The notes under the pieces: model-generated | The model's database searches: none | Told to the model about the DNA's origin: nothing | What the model saw: only the letters and a program-made list of their open reading frames with translations | Shown here: positions 10,361 through 22,260 of the stretch, in pieces | Layout: every line of letters begins with the position of its first letter | Position numbering within the stretch: the stretch's first letter is position 1 | Made by a program: the position numbers and the translations under genes | NCBI RefSeq assembly: GCF_050948215.1 | Contig: NC_135151.1 | Span: 21,822,720 to 21,886,719 of the forward strand | Length of the DNA: 64,000 nt | DNA from: Halictus rubicundus | Taxonomy: Eukaryota > Arthropoda > Insecta > Hymenoptera > Halictidae | Reading direction: 5' to 3'

Positions 10361-13152
10361 TATACACGGTTCAATTTGTCTCTTCGTTAGCTATAAGACA
10401 TTCCATATTAACATATGTCAATATTTACATTAATGTTCACAAAGTTCGATAATAAACTCCTTTGCAATAATTTTTAGAGATTTCTTAAGTACCAGTTTTC
10501 CATGCCGGTTAGCTGACTTTAATAGAGCAGAACTAGAAAGTCTCAAAAGATCCCATCTTGAAATTTTTATTGCATTAAGTCCAAACTATATAGAAGGGAT
10601 TTCGACGAAAATCAGCTGCAGATATCTGCTAACCTGCCTGTCATAATTTTTTCAAATCTTTGCAACACCGTACGGTGGACCGAATGGCCATTCTAGGGAA
10701 GCAGGAGGAAATGGCTCCGCAAATGATGGTAACGCGGCTAGACGTTCACTTCAAAAACTTTAATATTATTTTTAAGGATTCCACATATGTGAAATCTCAT
10801 TTCACGAGCTAACAGAAAACCTCGATCGTTTTGAAGAAGCATGAAACGATCTATGATTCTTTTCCACGTAGGATGTGCATTCGCGACGCTGTGCGTCGGT
10901 TCCCACGAGGCGACGGTAATCGTAGCGGACGAGACGCGTTCGAAGACGTTGCGGTGAATCTAAACGATTCGATTTTACGACGGTGTCCGTGAGATTCTTA
11001 ATTGGAGAACAGCATCGGCGTCGTTCCGTGTCGTCCCTAGATCCCCGACCGGCACGGAAATCGAAACTTTGCCCGGGGTGAGTCTTTGTCCGCAGTAACG
11101 CCGGCAATTTTGGGAATTCCTCTCGACATGGTAGGAGTATACCGAACGAGCAAGAACTTGCCGGGATTCTAACCGAGGCGACACGACGCGGCCCGCATTA
11201 TCTAGCCAAGCGGGACACCAAAGTCTCCGAGAGCCAAGACGATTCTTGTGCCGATGGCACGGGGATTTCTGGGCCGCGCCTTTAAGTATCCATTGGCCGA
11301 CACCGGTTCTCCGTTCTACGACTCGTCTCGATCGATGGTTCATCGAAAACCCTTCGTCCGGATCGGGATCGAATCGGGATCGGGATCGATCGAATTTCTT
11401 GTCCTGGACCCGGGCCCCGTCTGTTCCCGCTCATGAATCACCGTGTTGCTGCCCGAGAGTTCGGTAACTCCTGCTCGTTTACGATCATTGCCGTCGTCGA
11501 TCGACGAAGAAACGCGCGCTCAGGAATTTCTACAGTCGTGTTTGATCATTCCCTCTTTTACGGGATCCCGGCCACGCTAAACCTAAACGTGCTGCAGATA
11601 AACGACAGAACTGATGAAGTTCCAAGTAATATCCCTTTTATTGCTCTAACGTCGATACACACTCGCCGGAGTTTGAATTAACATTACCGGCGAACGTGGG
11701 GACCGGTAACAGCTACAGTCGATCCGAAAAGTATTTAGTAAGAATCGATGGTGTTTGGGACAATACTATGCTTTATTTACCAATTTTTTAAAACATGTGT
11801 TTAATTCTGTTTGCAGACACGTTAGTTCTTTTATTGTTCCTGATATAACAGCTGGTCATTTAATTAATTCGCCAGAAATTGGGTAATTGAGTAACGATTT
11901 TGTTACCCTGGGTCAAAATTGATCCGGTCTTCGCTGTCGGAGGATCAAGCACTGCATTTCCGATTCTCGGAAAATTGTCGATACTTGAATCATGATAATT
12001 TGACTCAGTTTGAAACTTGAAGCCTCTCTGAAGCAGTGCTCGTTTTCCTCTAAGATATTGTTACGGAATATAACAGGTGGGGACCCATATTTCCGAAAAA
12101 ATTTTGCAAAATCAATCGACCAGAAAAATTTTTCTCCCTACCGAAACTGCCCTAGATTCGATGATTGAGGTCTCCTCTTTACAGCGACTCCTTAAAAATT
12201 AATGTACGGTTTTTCTCACCGTTTCCGTGGAACAATAATCAGGAACAAATTCGGTTTTGTATAGACTTTTGAAAATATTTTCATCCCACTTGCCTGAATC
12301 TGCCTATCTATCGAAGCTGTATCCCCGCTGTAAATTGTTGTAAAAACCCGTGAAAAAAGTCCGACAGATCTGAATTATCTGTTTGCAATGTTAAAGTACG
12401 AGGGAAATTCATTGTCAGGCTGGGAATCTTTATGCGTATATAAATTTTGTTGCAGTAATTGAGAGAAATGGTTCGTCGAAACTTTAGTTCTATTTAAATT
12501 GCAAATTTTGTAGCGGGTATATAAATGTTACGTTCCGAATAAAATTTTATTTTTTTGCTCCCGTCCGGAAAGCGTGGAGGTAACACTATAGCATTTTGAA
12601 CTCCCTAATCGGTCGCACTAACAGACTAGATATATAGGGTACACATATATAGGATTATAGGGCCCCATATGTAAAAGTTCTTCTTTCCAAGTTATATATT
12701 GATAACTATATATTGATAGCATTCTTCACTTAAATTCGACGAGGTCCTCCATTGGAATTGCGTCCACGAATCAGTAAACCAATCATTCGAAATCCAAAAT
12801 CCAAAATCCGAAATCCAGATATCCAACGTGGAAATAAATTCGAGTATGCGATCACATACACGATTATCCACGCTGGGAGAATATAGGAAGGTAAAAGAAA
12901 GAGTCAGATGGAAGCAGAAAGAGAACTGAATGTCCTCGCATCTGCTGACTACCTAATTAACATATCACGGTTGAGCGCGCAGAAAATTCGCTGTCTAATT
13001 CGCTAGATGGCAGTAATGCAGTGTAAACAATTTTGGAATTGGTCTGCTTTGATCCTCGCGTATGATAAAATATTGGACATATAGGATAGAAGATCCCGCT
13101 TTCGTGTCAAATAATTTTCTATGCTACCCGAATTCTTACGAACACGATTTAT
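10361..13152. other. Gene-free stretch with GC-rich centre
   Basis: GC-rich from about 10800 to 11700, AT-rich on both sides. Several overlapping frames of 60-120 codons occur on both strands in 10800-11680, none with a recognisable family signature. No repeat assigned. Confidence 0.5.
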
Positions 13153-13285
13153 TTAACACTAGAACTACCGGCGAAACTGACCTTTTCCTGATTTACAATC
13201 AATCAATAACAAATGATTTCAATCGATTCATTTCTTCAATCGATTCATTCGAAATTATGAAAATGCTTCCGTGAGAAATTTTTCA
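13153..13285 (+). mobile_element. H element, left part only
   Basis: TTAACACTAGAACTACCGGC starts here, matching the outer ends of the copy at 15490-16462. The interior shares ATGAAAATG-CTTCCGTGAGAAATTTTTCAAT-like sequence with other H copies. No right TTAA end was found, so it is truncated or degraded. Confidence 0.55.
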
Positions 13286-13583
13286 ATAAACTCCAGCTAG
13301 TATAAAGAGAAAACCGTATAAAAAAGTGAATTTGACTTTTTCAAGTCTATAAAGCTGCAGGCACCAATCGCTTTGGTCTCTTGTAGATCCTTTTTCCAGT
13401 TTTCTTTTTTTGAGGATGGCGTATGTGACCCATCGATAATGAGGTTGGCTACGTGGACAAACAAACAATTGCACAAATATTTTTTCGAGATTATAAACAT
13501 TGCAATTATAAGCAATTATTATACTGCAGATCACTGCAGAGATTGCTGTCATGGCAAAAACGAATACGCGCAATTCAAACGAG

Positions 13584-13790
13584 TACAGTGTTTACTCTAT
13601 ATATGTCCGAAACGCCTAGGGGATAAAAGTCACAGAAGTATCCCCACTGCCGCGGGGTATTCCCCGTGAGGGGCCAAGAATCTCGAGAGATCTCAGTCGC
13701 CTCTAGATCTTCGCTTTTCTGGATCAAAGAAGTATCTCCTGGCCGATATATGTCCCCGACCCGTTTCTCGTACAAATATCGAATAAATTC
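13584..13790 (+). mobile_element. P element, 207 bp
   Basis: Left end TACAGTGTTTACTCTATATA, core GTATCCCCACTGCCGCGGGG, right block CTCCTGGCCGATATATGTCC and a decayed right end. All blocks are in P order. Confidence 0.8.
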
Positions 13791-15489
13791 CCCACAAGCA
13801 TCAAAAGAGTTCGCAGAAGTCCTCACACCGTATTTACCTACTATTAAATTAAACTCATTACGGAAACAAAGAAATGTTTACAAACGTTCACTCGGCTCCG
13901 GTATCTTGCGATCTCCGCGCACTTCATTTCACAGATCCGTAATCTAGTCATTACGTATGAACGATTGGAAAAAGACATTTGCATACACACCCAATTTCCG
14001 TCGCGCGTGATCCCATAGAGATTCATCGGGACGGGAAACGCAGTTTTCTATAGAGATCAAAATACCAACGATCTGCGTAGGGGAGGGGGGTACATCAATC
14101 GTGCGCATAGATCGGCAGGAAAAATCGCGGCGCAGTTGATCAAAGACCTTTCACCGTGGCCGATGCGACGGCTGATATCGCACGAAGAGTCACGATCGTT
14201 TAACGCGATGAAATGCAAAAAGCAGCGGCAATGAAGTTTAATCAATACCCGATTGGGCTTGATTGCGCCGATCGATCCGGTTACAATGTACATACGCGCG
14301 ACCCTGCGCCCGTACGCGCGTATGCTCGCTCTCGTAGTTCCTGCCGCGCATTTACAAATTGCTCGGCGCGGTCGACAATTAGAGCCGCGGCTCGTTTGTT
14401 TCCGTTTTACGATTTGCTCGGCCGCTCCGCTCCGCTCTGCTCCGCTCCGCTCCCAGCGGATCCTCCGTCGAAGAATACATTATGCCGCAGGCCCCCCGGG
14501 GTAATTGGAAACCAAGAAACGTCTGATTAGCGGCAAACGGGAACGCGATTTTCGTCGGAAGCGAAGGTACGACGTATGGCCCGGGGAACCCTTGAACCCG
14601 AGCCGAAGCACCGATCGTCGCGAACACGCGCATGCAGCAGGGTCACGGGATTGGTCCGGGTTACGACTCTACTCCGGGAGAATACCAATAGCGGTTTAAC
14701 CCGCGGTAGCTATCCCTGGTTAGTAAATTTACGGTCAGCGTCCAAGTGTTATTATGTCGACCGGTTCGATTGTACAACGCCGGGAATATAGACTGCGACG
14801 AAATTTACGGTGGCTCGCAAATACGTCCGCATTGTTTCACCACCCCCGGTACCGCAGCGTTGTTGTATATTTCTTTTTTTCCTGTTTTTAGTTTTATTAT
14901 ATTTTTTTTTTTTTTTTTTTGTTTGTTCGAATTCCGGTCAACCGAGCGTATTCAACACTTTCCCGAGTCCGGACGCGCGCCGGTGAACAAGCTTCGATGT
15001 AGAATCTAGCAGATAGACGATGCGCGGAGGAGGAGGACCGCGCTGTCGCCGAATAGCGAAAAACAAAAATTCCATCGGGAATGAACAATTTGTTGCCCAA
15101 TCTATCGTTCTTCCTGTCTCTTGATTTCTCACTTTGTCCCGGATTCGCGGGACTGTTACTACGCCGGACGTGCTCCGATGGAGGAGATCGTTCAATTTTA
15201 CTGGACCCGCGTCCCGTTCTTCCCTCCCGCCGTAATTATTACGTCCTGCATGAGAACAGAAGTTTCTTTCGTTTATACGCGACACACCAGGAATTTTACC
15301 GGTCGAACGTGAAGTTGATTATTTCGGTACATCGGTAGGAAAAAAGAAACAGCGGGTACGAATCATTGCCGGACTCCGGATTTTGGACATTTGTGACTAA
15401 AATTGGTAGTCGGAACATGAAATAGCGAAAATATTAACACGTTCAGTGGCAAATGTCGAGCCTAGAAATTCTTAGAAAATCAGAATAAT
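13791..15489. other. GC-rich gene-free block
   Basis: CpG-rich between about 13900 and 15330, with a poly(T) run at 14902-14920 and a short CTCCG-type repeat near 14420-14455. Many overlapping frames (60-115 codons) on both strands but no recognised domain. Unannotated exons cannot be excluded from sequence alone. Confidence 0.45.
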
Positions 15490-16462
15490 TTAACACTGGA
15501 ACTACCTGGACCTAAACTTGACTTACAAGGGAACATATTCAGATGCGAAAATCCGATTTTGATGAAGCTTATGGGAGTATAAATTAGATATCTATTGTCC
15601 ATAATTATATTTTCATTTGCAAAGGAAGTAAGGTAAGTATTTAATTTTTTAAACCTTTGTAATTAGCACCGCGTCACGCTGCTACCTGCGCTAGATTCTT
15701 TAGCTACTAATGAAACAATAAACGACACATAACCCAGTGGTATTGTTTAAAATAGTATACACGTTTATACTAAATGCTTATATTTCGATAAAACAAGCCA
15801 GAATTCCTTCCTACGCACGCCGGGTGTAAGACTATTTTCCATTATGCATAATTATTGTTAAATGGCAAAAAAAAAAAGAAAATCCTGAAACATGTATCCT
15901 CTATTTTGGATCAAAGATCACACACCCAAATTTACATTAAAATGAACTAACAATAAATAAGAGAAACTGCAAAAAAAATCAAATTTTTAATATATTGTTT
16001 AAACGAAAAACTTTTGTTAAAATTTTCTTGCGCGACTACATTTCCCATTGAAAAATACACAATTTAAAAAAAATTCAAATTTTTTCGACCTTTGGTTTCC
16101 GAGATATCTCAAAAAATATGGTTTTGACCTCCAACTTTGAGGGCTGTTTTCACCCCTTCAAAGTGGATGACTGCCGATAAAAACAATACGTGTCAAATAT
16201 TTTTCAAAGAACTATAAGCTCCCATAAGTTTCATCAAAATCGGATTTTCGCATCTGAATATGTTCCCTTGTTAGACTTATCCCTTTATAATAACAGCAAG
16301 ATTGAATTTTCTCAGATTTCATACGATTTTTATGGTAACTTGTACTCCGAAGAAGAGATATATTAAACAATTTCTCGTGAAAACGTTTTCATAGTTTCAG
16401 TAATCGTGAAAGAAGAAATCGTCCAACAGTCATTTTGACTGGTTCGGTAGTTCTAGTGTTAA
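15490..16462. mobile_element. H element split by an inner 745-bp element
   Basis: Outer ends TTAACACTGGAACTACC and GGTAGTTCTAGTGTTAA are inverted. Removing the inner element at 15526-16270 leaves about 228 bp, the normal H size. The right part carries CCAACAGTCATTTTGACTGG near the end, the diverged counterpart of the internal palindrome in other H copies. Confidence 0.75.
15526..16270. mobile_element. 745-bp element with TTA target duplication (PIF/Harbinger-like?)
   Basis: The ends CAAGGGAACATATTCAGATG and its inverted copy are flanked by TTA on each side (15523-15525 and 16271-16273). The terminal inverted repeat is about 50 bases, extending through AAAATCCGATTTTGATGA. No transposase ORF. 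A three-base TTA target suggests a nonautonomous PIF/Harbinger-type element, but assignment rests only on the flank. A diverged piece of its right interior recurs at 17040-17190. Confidence 0.65.
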
Positions 16463-16808
16463 TTAGTGAAACCACAACTAGAAATTTTAAATGTATTATA
16501 AGGGATGCTCTCTTACCCCTTTTGAATTCGAAAGACTCCGATACAATTCGGTTTATCTGGATATCTCATGCTAAAAATGAATTTCTGAACCTAGTCAAAA
16601 ATCACTGTCAGTCGTGTGTGACTGACGTGACAGTTAACGTGTTAAAAACATTTATCATCGTGTTGTTGTGGAAATAGATTTTAATTGAATTGTTTCCTGC
16701 AATGCAGAAGATTTTTATTTCGCATGAACCTTCTGATCAAATTTTGCAATTAAAATTTGTTCATGAGTTCTCACAATGATTGACAGTTCTTGTTCATCGG
16801 ATAGTGTA

Positions 16809-17005
16809 CAATCGGAGATGAAATTAATTATTCGAGATGCCAGAAGGATTAGTTTACTAGGTGAATGTGTGAATATTTTTATTTGAAATTGATATTGCTT
16901 GGAATTGTGAAGAAAAGACTGAAGATCAGGATTATTAATGTTTGGTCCAATCTTAGAAAAAGTTATTTAGTCTTTGAAGGGTGTCCACTTAATTTTGTCC
17001 TCGAC
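16809..17005 (-). mobile_element. Small Tc1-type MITE, 197 bp
   Basis: After a TA, the left end CAATCGGAGATGAAATTAA resembles the inverted right end CAGTCGAGGACAAAATTAAG, which is also followed by TA. The interior GGATTAGTTTACTAGGTG resembles the arms of the 2267-2905 element. Ends are imperfect, so the call is tentative. Confidence 0.45.
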
Positions 17006-17039
17006 TGTACATATGCATAGAGCGTATTATGGTGCCCTG

Positions 17040-17190
17040 TTACTTATACGGAAGGGTGGTTTCGGTGGTTTCGGTGGTTTCATCCCTTAAATTTGAGTCT
17101 TCGCTGATAACAAAATACGTGTACCATAATTTTAGGTAGACTACATATCTGCGAGATTTCATCAAGATCGGAGTTTCTTGTTAGAGTTTA
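17040..17190 (+). repeat. Diverged fragment of the 745-bp element
   Basis: Blocks TCGCTGATAACAAAATACGT and TTTCATCAAGATCGGA match, in the same order, the right interior of the element at 15526-16270 (GATAAAAACAATACGTGTC, TTTCATCAAAATCGGATTTT). A GGTTTCGGT triplication lies at its left edge. Confidence 0.55.
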
Positions 17191-18505
17191 GAGAGGAAGC
17201 ATGACTTCTTGGGAGACGCAATACGTTTTTTAGCATGTCTTCCGATTTCTTCGAAATCGATGTTTTTGTCAATCTGTTTATATAGGGTGAGAAAACTAAT
17301 TTTACTCATAAACTACTTGTACGAAAAAAGGTTTGAGGTGCAGGGCACACAATGTATCAATTATGACAACAATGAGCAGATTATATTGAAAACAGTGAAA
17401 ATATTCCAAGAACCTAAAAATACTGTTGCATGTTGATTAAGAATAGAAATAAATATATATGCAGCTTCCATATATTGTACTAGATGCAGACAGTTTTTAT
17501 TTTGCAAAAAAATCTGCAGTCTACTGGCAATTAGTTTTTCGCTGTTTTACCAAGATATAAGAAAATATCGAATACTGAGTAAAGCTACCCAGTACAGCTA
17601 TTTCTGCTCATAACCTAGTAATTATCTAAATAACAAATTTTCTAACGAATCCTGAGTGTATTACTCAAACTGTTCAGAACTTTTGCGTCAAAAATACAAA
17701 TGCTGGACGGACATGTCATTAACAAAAATTTCATCATTTTCGACTAATATCCAGAATATAATCTACAATATATTCTGTATTTTCAGAATTGAAAAATTTT
17801 TGTTAAAAAATGGTTAAAAAATAATTTCACACAACAGGTAATTTATGAATAAATTTAGGAGATACAATTAAGTGATTCGCCATGTTGTGGACATTGGAAA
17901 AATGTATGTTTCCACGGTTTTCCGGACTGTCGTTAACCAGACCGCCGCGGTGTCATTCATCTATCATTATAATCCGACGCGTCGGCATTTCTTTCGCGTT
18001 CGCGATTTGTTGAAATTCATGGAAGTCAACCTCGGTGGGAAAAATACGACCTGGATCATCCCCAGGGAGCCGGAGTCATTTCGTACACAGAACCTTTAAG
18101 CCCGGGAGCAAGGATATACGAGAGCGATATATCGGCGCGCCAGTTTACATCGCGATCCACAAACGACGCGCATTACTTATACAACGACGTGTTCCGTCTT
18201 TTTGATTTGCCTCGAGTTCGCTTTTGCTCCGTTAAAGCTGCGCGCCGCGTCAACTTTCCGAAGTGAATTCCGCCCCGGTAAGAAACTGTTTTTTTCCCAT
18301 CGCGCGACCCGCGGGAACGCGGTTCGCAACTATGGCAAATCCACTCGCGGTAATCTCCGCCGGGGAAAAAAAAATCTCACCCGGATCTCGAAGACGGAGA
18401 ACGATTCCTACAATATCGGGAAGTTGAACGAGTTTACAAAGACATCTGCATCGGATAACTGAAAGAATTGTTTCGCCGGATTTGATTAAAGTGGCGGCCA
18501 ACATA

Positions 18506-18816
18506 TTAGGGGGGGCCCATAAGTAATTATTTTGAAATCTAAAAGAAACTTTGTAGTAAACTCAAGTTATTATTTCCTAATTTATTATAAAATCTCCGTC
18601 ATTGTCAATGACAGCCATCTTCCCTGCAAATTTTCAATCCCCCTCTTATAGAAATCCAGGGTTCGTCAAGCAAAATATGGCTCAAGGTGCCTCTTTGCAT
18701 CTTCTACGGAATGTTTTATTTCTTAAATAATGCTCCAGAGATCTGGAAAGATCAGAGGGAGGTAAAAGGCAAAACAAATTCTTTGCAAATAATTTATTAC
18801 CTATGGGTACCCCTAA
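18506..18816 (-). mobile_element. Internally deleted mariner, 311 bp (second mariner family)
   Basis: Ends TTAGGGGGGGCCCATAAGTA and inverted TTAGGGGTACCCATAGGTAA are flanked by TA. The interior, read on the minus strand, matches the 3' quarter of the copy at 33787-34984, including CTCCAGAGATCTGGAAA-type and TGAACCCTGGATTTCTATAA-type blocks. It keeps both ends but lost the 5' and central coding region. Confidence 0.85.
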
Positions 18817-19526
18817 TAATTCTTCCAGAAACGCCTAAACGTGTTTACGAAAGTCCTTAAAAACAGCAAGTGGACTTCGAGGTCCCCTCACTGCTCGTTA
18901 AGTTCTCAGCAAACCTCTTCCTGAGCAATGGTTCCAGGGATCGTTCGCGTTATCAAAGTGTCCGGAAGTTCTTAATGAACCTACATCAAAGTGATCTAGC
19001 AGTCGATTAAATTACTCTTGCAGCCATTTTCAATGGGTTTACCAATTAACTTTGTATTCATTTCGAGCCGAGTGACGTTACACGGTTTTCCGATGCAAAA
19101 GATCTTGCATCTCTTATTACACTAGGTTAGGTCGATTTTTATTGTCGATTTTTTTCCAGCATTCTACATTCAGAAAGAAAAATAAAGCGCAGTAAAATAC
19201 TGCGTTTGGGTTGTCCGGACTGGATTCTCGATTTTTCTTCCATGTTGTGATTGCATACTGACACATAAATAAATATTCTGGATAACTAAAGACACTGACA
19301 GGGGCAGGCAGTGCTGTAAACATTGAAATTTACAGTCACTATAGAATGTCGTCCTAATATTATTATACACATACAAGTGACAGATAAAAATTCAATCTAA
19401 TTATTCTTGCGTTATATATTATTAATAAAAAGTTATATACAGAATCGAACAAAATGTATCAAAATTGATACGCGATAGAAATTGTGAGTAGCCATAGACG
19501 GTCTATAGTACTCTGAGTTAACTTAA
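18817..19526. other. Gene-free stretch
   Basis: No gene or repeat recognised. The 68-codon minus-strand frames around 19117-19376 are not recognised. Confidence 0.5.
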
Positions 19527-19722
19527 TACAGTGTTTTCTCGATATATGTCAACAACATGGGTCTTGCCAGCGACATGTATCGTCCAGAAGATACTATTAC
19601 TTGATTCACGCCGAACGTCGTACCCGACCCGTATTATGTTTGCAATCCTACTTACGTAGTGGGGATAGTTCTGTGACTTTTATCAGCCAGGTGTTTGCGA
19701 CAAAAATCGAGAAAAGACTGTA
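19527..19722 (-). mobile_element. P element, reverse orientation
   Basis: Begins TACAGTGTTTTCTCGATATA (the usual right end inverted), then GGGTCTTGCCAGCGACATGT and a decayed GTAGTGGGGATAGTTCTG core. Ends AATCGAGAAAAGACTGTA. Confidence 0.75.
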
Positions 19723-20980
19723 TAGTAAGTTTTTTCATTTAATATTTCCTGAGAGTATGAGAAACCATTTTGTCACTTCAGTAGTACATTAACGGACATG
19801 GTCTACCAAAAAGGTTCCATTTGGAAAATATGCGAAGCCATGCTACTCGTGGAAATTAATAACAGAGTGCACCAAGCTATTTTCTATTGCAAGACTTTTT
19901 ATACGTGGCGGTTGGTTAATTAATCTTTTTCAGCGTCCGATTAACGTTGAATAGAAGCGCATTTGTTTCCGAGTCTCGGGTATTCTGTCATATAAAAGGT
20001 TGTATCACTGAATATTTCGAAGGACGCCGTTTATCACCGGCGCGAGACAAGAGCAAGAGGAGCCGGCTCCGAAAGTTTGATGAAAATTAATTGATTACGC
20101 GGGAAAGTTATTAAAATCTGTAACAGCGAAGGGGTCAGACTTCCAATAAGTCTTTCGAAGGAGATTGTCGGGCGGCGATTAACCGGAACCCGACGACAAA
20201 CGTTTCGGCGATCCGCGCAATTTGTCCCCCGATTTTACCCGGGAAAGAAAACCGGGCAGAGGAGAGACGCGGAAAAGCGCGCGAGCACGGACGATAAATT
20301 AGGCGGTTGAATAATATATAAACGTTCACGAAGTAATAAAGCGGTGTCGTTCTCGTGCTGCGAGCCTGCCAGTCGATTTCGCGAGAATCGATTATCGATA
20401 TATCGCTCTGCGACATTCTTCTCCGCCCAGCCGACTCTCTGTTCCTCGATCCCTCTCTGTCACCAGTTTTTTCGCCCCAACCCCCCTACCGTCTCGCTCC
20501 CTCCGTTTCTGCTGATGGCTTCTTGCTTTCTCTTATTTGATCTCCCCACCACCCCCGCCATTACCACCCCCTTCTTCCAATAACGCCACGCGTAGGTGTA
20601 CACACGTCGGCGGTCGTCGTCGTCGTGACTCGAACTTCTGCTGAAACTTTCCAACCCTAGTTGCACGCGCGCGCGCACAGACCGGATGTACCATCCATGC
20701 GAATGTGTGTACCGGTCATGAGACGTTTCACGCGGCAGAAAGTACGCAAAAGTTTACTGCTGATGGAGTGGCGCATTCTTCGATTCCGGCTTTACGGTCA
20801 AACGACGAGGCGGCAACCGTCTTCCCCCCACCCCCACCTCCATCCCTCTACCACCACTTCGACCCCGTTTCGTCTTTCCTCCAGATGCAACGGCGTGCAT
20901 CTCTTCGCCTCTGATCGCCGCCCCTACTCGAATACTGCCATTCCCTTCGTGCCTTCATCGCTCGCGAAATACGACCAGGG
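19723..20980. other. GC-rich gene-free block
   Basis: CpG- and later pyrimidine-rich sequence leading into the minisatellite, with an alternating CG run near 20665. Frames of up to 163 codons (20661-21152) run into the minisatellite and are compositional. Confidence 0.5.
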
Positions 20981-21916
20981 TCGCCAGATCAAGACTTTTT
21001 CCCCCACTCTAAATTCCCCCTCCACTGCGCTGTTCCCCACGCTTCCTCTGCGGTCACGTGACGCGTTCCGTCTGTGTCGCGCTCCCTCCCCTCCTCCGGT
21101 TACACTGCTTGAAACCAGTGTCGCCAGATCAGGACTTGTTCCCCCACTCTGAATTCCCCCTCCACTGCGCTATTCCCCACGCTCCCTCTGCGGCCCGGTC
21201 ACGTGACGCGTTCCGTCTGTGTCGCGCGCCCTCCCCTCCTCCGGTGACACTGCTTGAAACCAGTGTCGCCAGATCAAGACTTTTTCCCCCACTCTGAATT
21301 GCCCCTCCACTGCGCTGTTCCCCACGCTTCCTCTGCGGTCACGTGACGCGTTCCGTCTGAGTCGCGCTCCCTCCCCTCCTCCGGTGACACTGCTTGAAAC
21401 CAGTGTCGCCAGATCAAGACTTTTTCCCCCACTCTGAATTGCCCCTCCACTGCGCTATTCCCCACGCTTCCTCTGCGGTCACGTGACGCGTTCCGTCTGT
21501 GTCGCGCTCCCTCTCCTCCTCCGGTGGCACTGCTTGAAACCAGTGTCGCCAGATCAGGACTTGTTCCCCCCACTCTAAATTCCCCCTCCACTGCGCTATT
21601 CCCCACGCTTCCTCTGCGGTCACGTGACGCGTTCCGTCTGTGTCGCGCGCCCTCCCCTCCTCCGGTGACACTGCTTGAAACCAGTGTCGCCAGATCAGGA
21701 CTTGTTCCCCCACTCTAAATTCCCCCTCCACTGCGCTATTCCCCACGCTCCCTCTGCGGCCCGGTCACGTGACGCGTTCCGTCTGTGTTGCGCTCCCTCC
21801 CCTCCTCCGGTGACACTGCTTGAAACCAGTGTCGCCAGATCAAGACTTGTTCCCCCACTCTAAATTCCCCCTCCACTGCGCTATTCCCCACGCTTCCTCT
21901 GCGGTCACGTGACGCG
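20981..21916 (+). repeat. Minisatellite, six 139-145-bp units plus a partial unit
   Basis: Units start at about 20981, 21120, 21265, 21405, 21545, 21686 and 21831 with the phrase GTCGCCAGATCA. Each contains CCCCACTCT, CTCCACTGCGCT, a GTCACGTGAC palindrome (21053, 21198, 21338, 21478, 21619, 21764, 21904) and CTGCTTGAAACCAGT. Length variation comes from an extra CCCG before the palindrome (units 2 and 6) and small changes. Units are near-identical, indicating recent amplification or homogenisation. Long open frames through it on both strands are artefacts of the unit sequence. Confidence 0.95.
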
Positions 21917-22043
21917 TACTGGAAGAGAGGGGGTAACTTTCTCCCCTCGGTTCCTGCTCCCTCCCCTCATCCGGCAACACCCCCTACGATTTCGCCTTTA
22001 TCCCATGAAACACTACCATCCAGGAATATTTGAATTTATATTA

Positions 22044-22260
22044 CAGTCAAGGACAGAAAGATAGACAGAAAGATCTATTAGTTTGTTAATTTTTATCTGG
22101 TTGATAACAGAAATAAACTTGTACGTAGATCGTTTTACACTGTTTTCGTTTATTTGGCTCAGTTGGTGAAACGAAAGCGTTGTTACTCCGCATGACTTTG
22201 TCTGGGAAAAGTAAAACAAATTCACGGGAGCAAATAATTAGTAGGACATGTGTTCGAAAA
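22044..22260 (+). mobile_element. Tc1-type element fragment (CAGTCAAGGACA end)
   Basis: After a TA the sequence begins CAGTCAAGGACAGAAAGATA. Its interior GGCTCAGTTGGTGAAACGAA and GTTGTTACTCCGC resembles 51735-51775 (GGCTCAGCTAGTAAAACTAA, TGTTGTTCCGC). No right end could be fixed. Confidence 0.5.

Larger units (their letters stand above)
16463..18505. other. AT-rich stretch with repeat debris, GC-rich after 17870
   Basis: Apart from the fragments listed at 16809-17005 and 17040-17190, nothing coding is recognised. GC-rich from about 17870 to 18480, with frames of 75-86 codons that have no family signature. Confidence 0.45.

Noticed and set aside
20661..21863. Series of 60-163 codon frames with repeated RDAFRLCRAPSPPP-like peptides
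   Set aside because: They are the minisatellite unit translated; unit lengths of 140, 141 and 145 are mostly not multiples of three, so the frame is not preserved.
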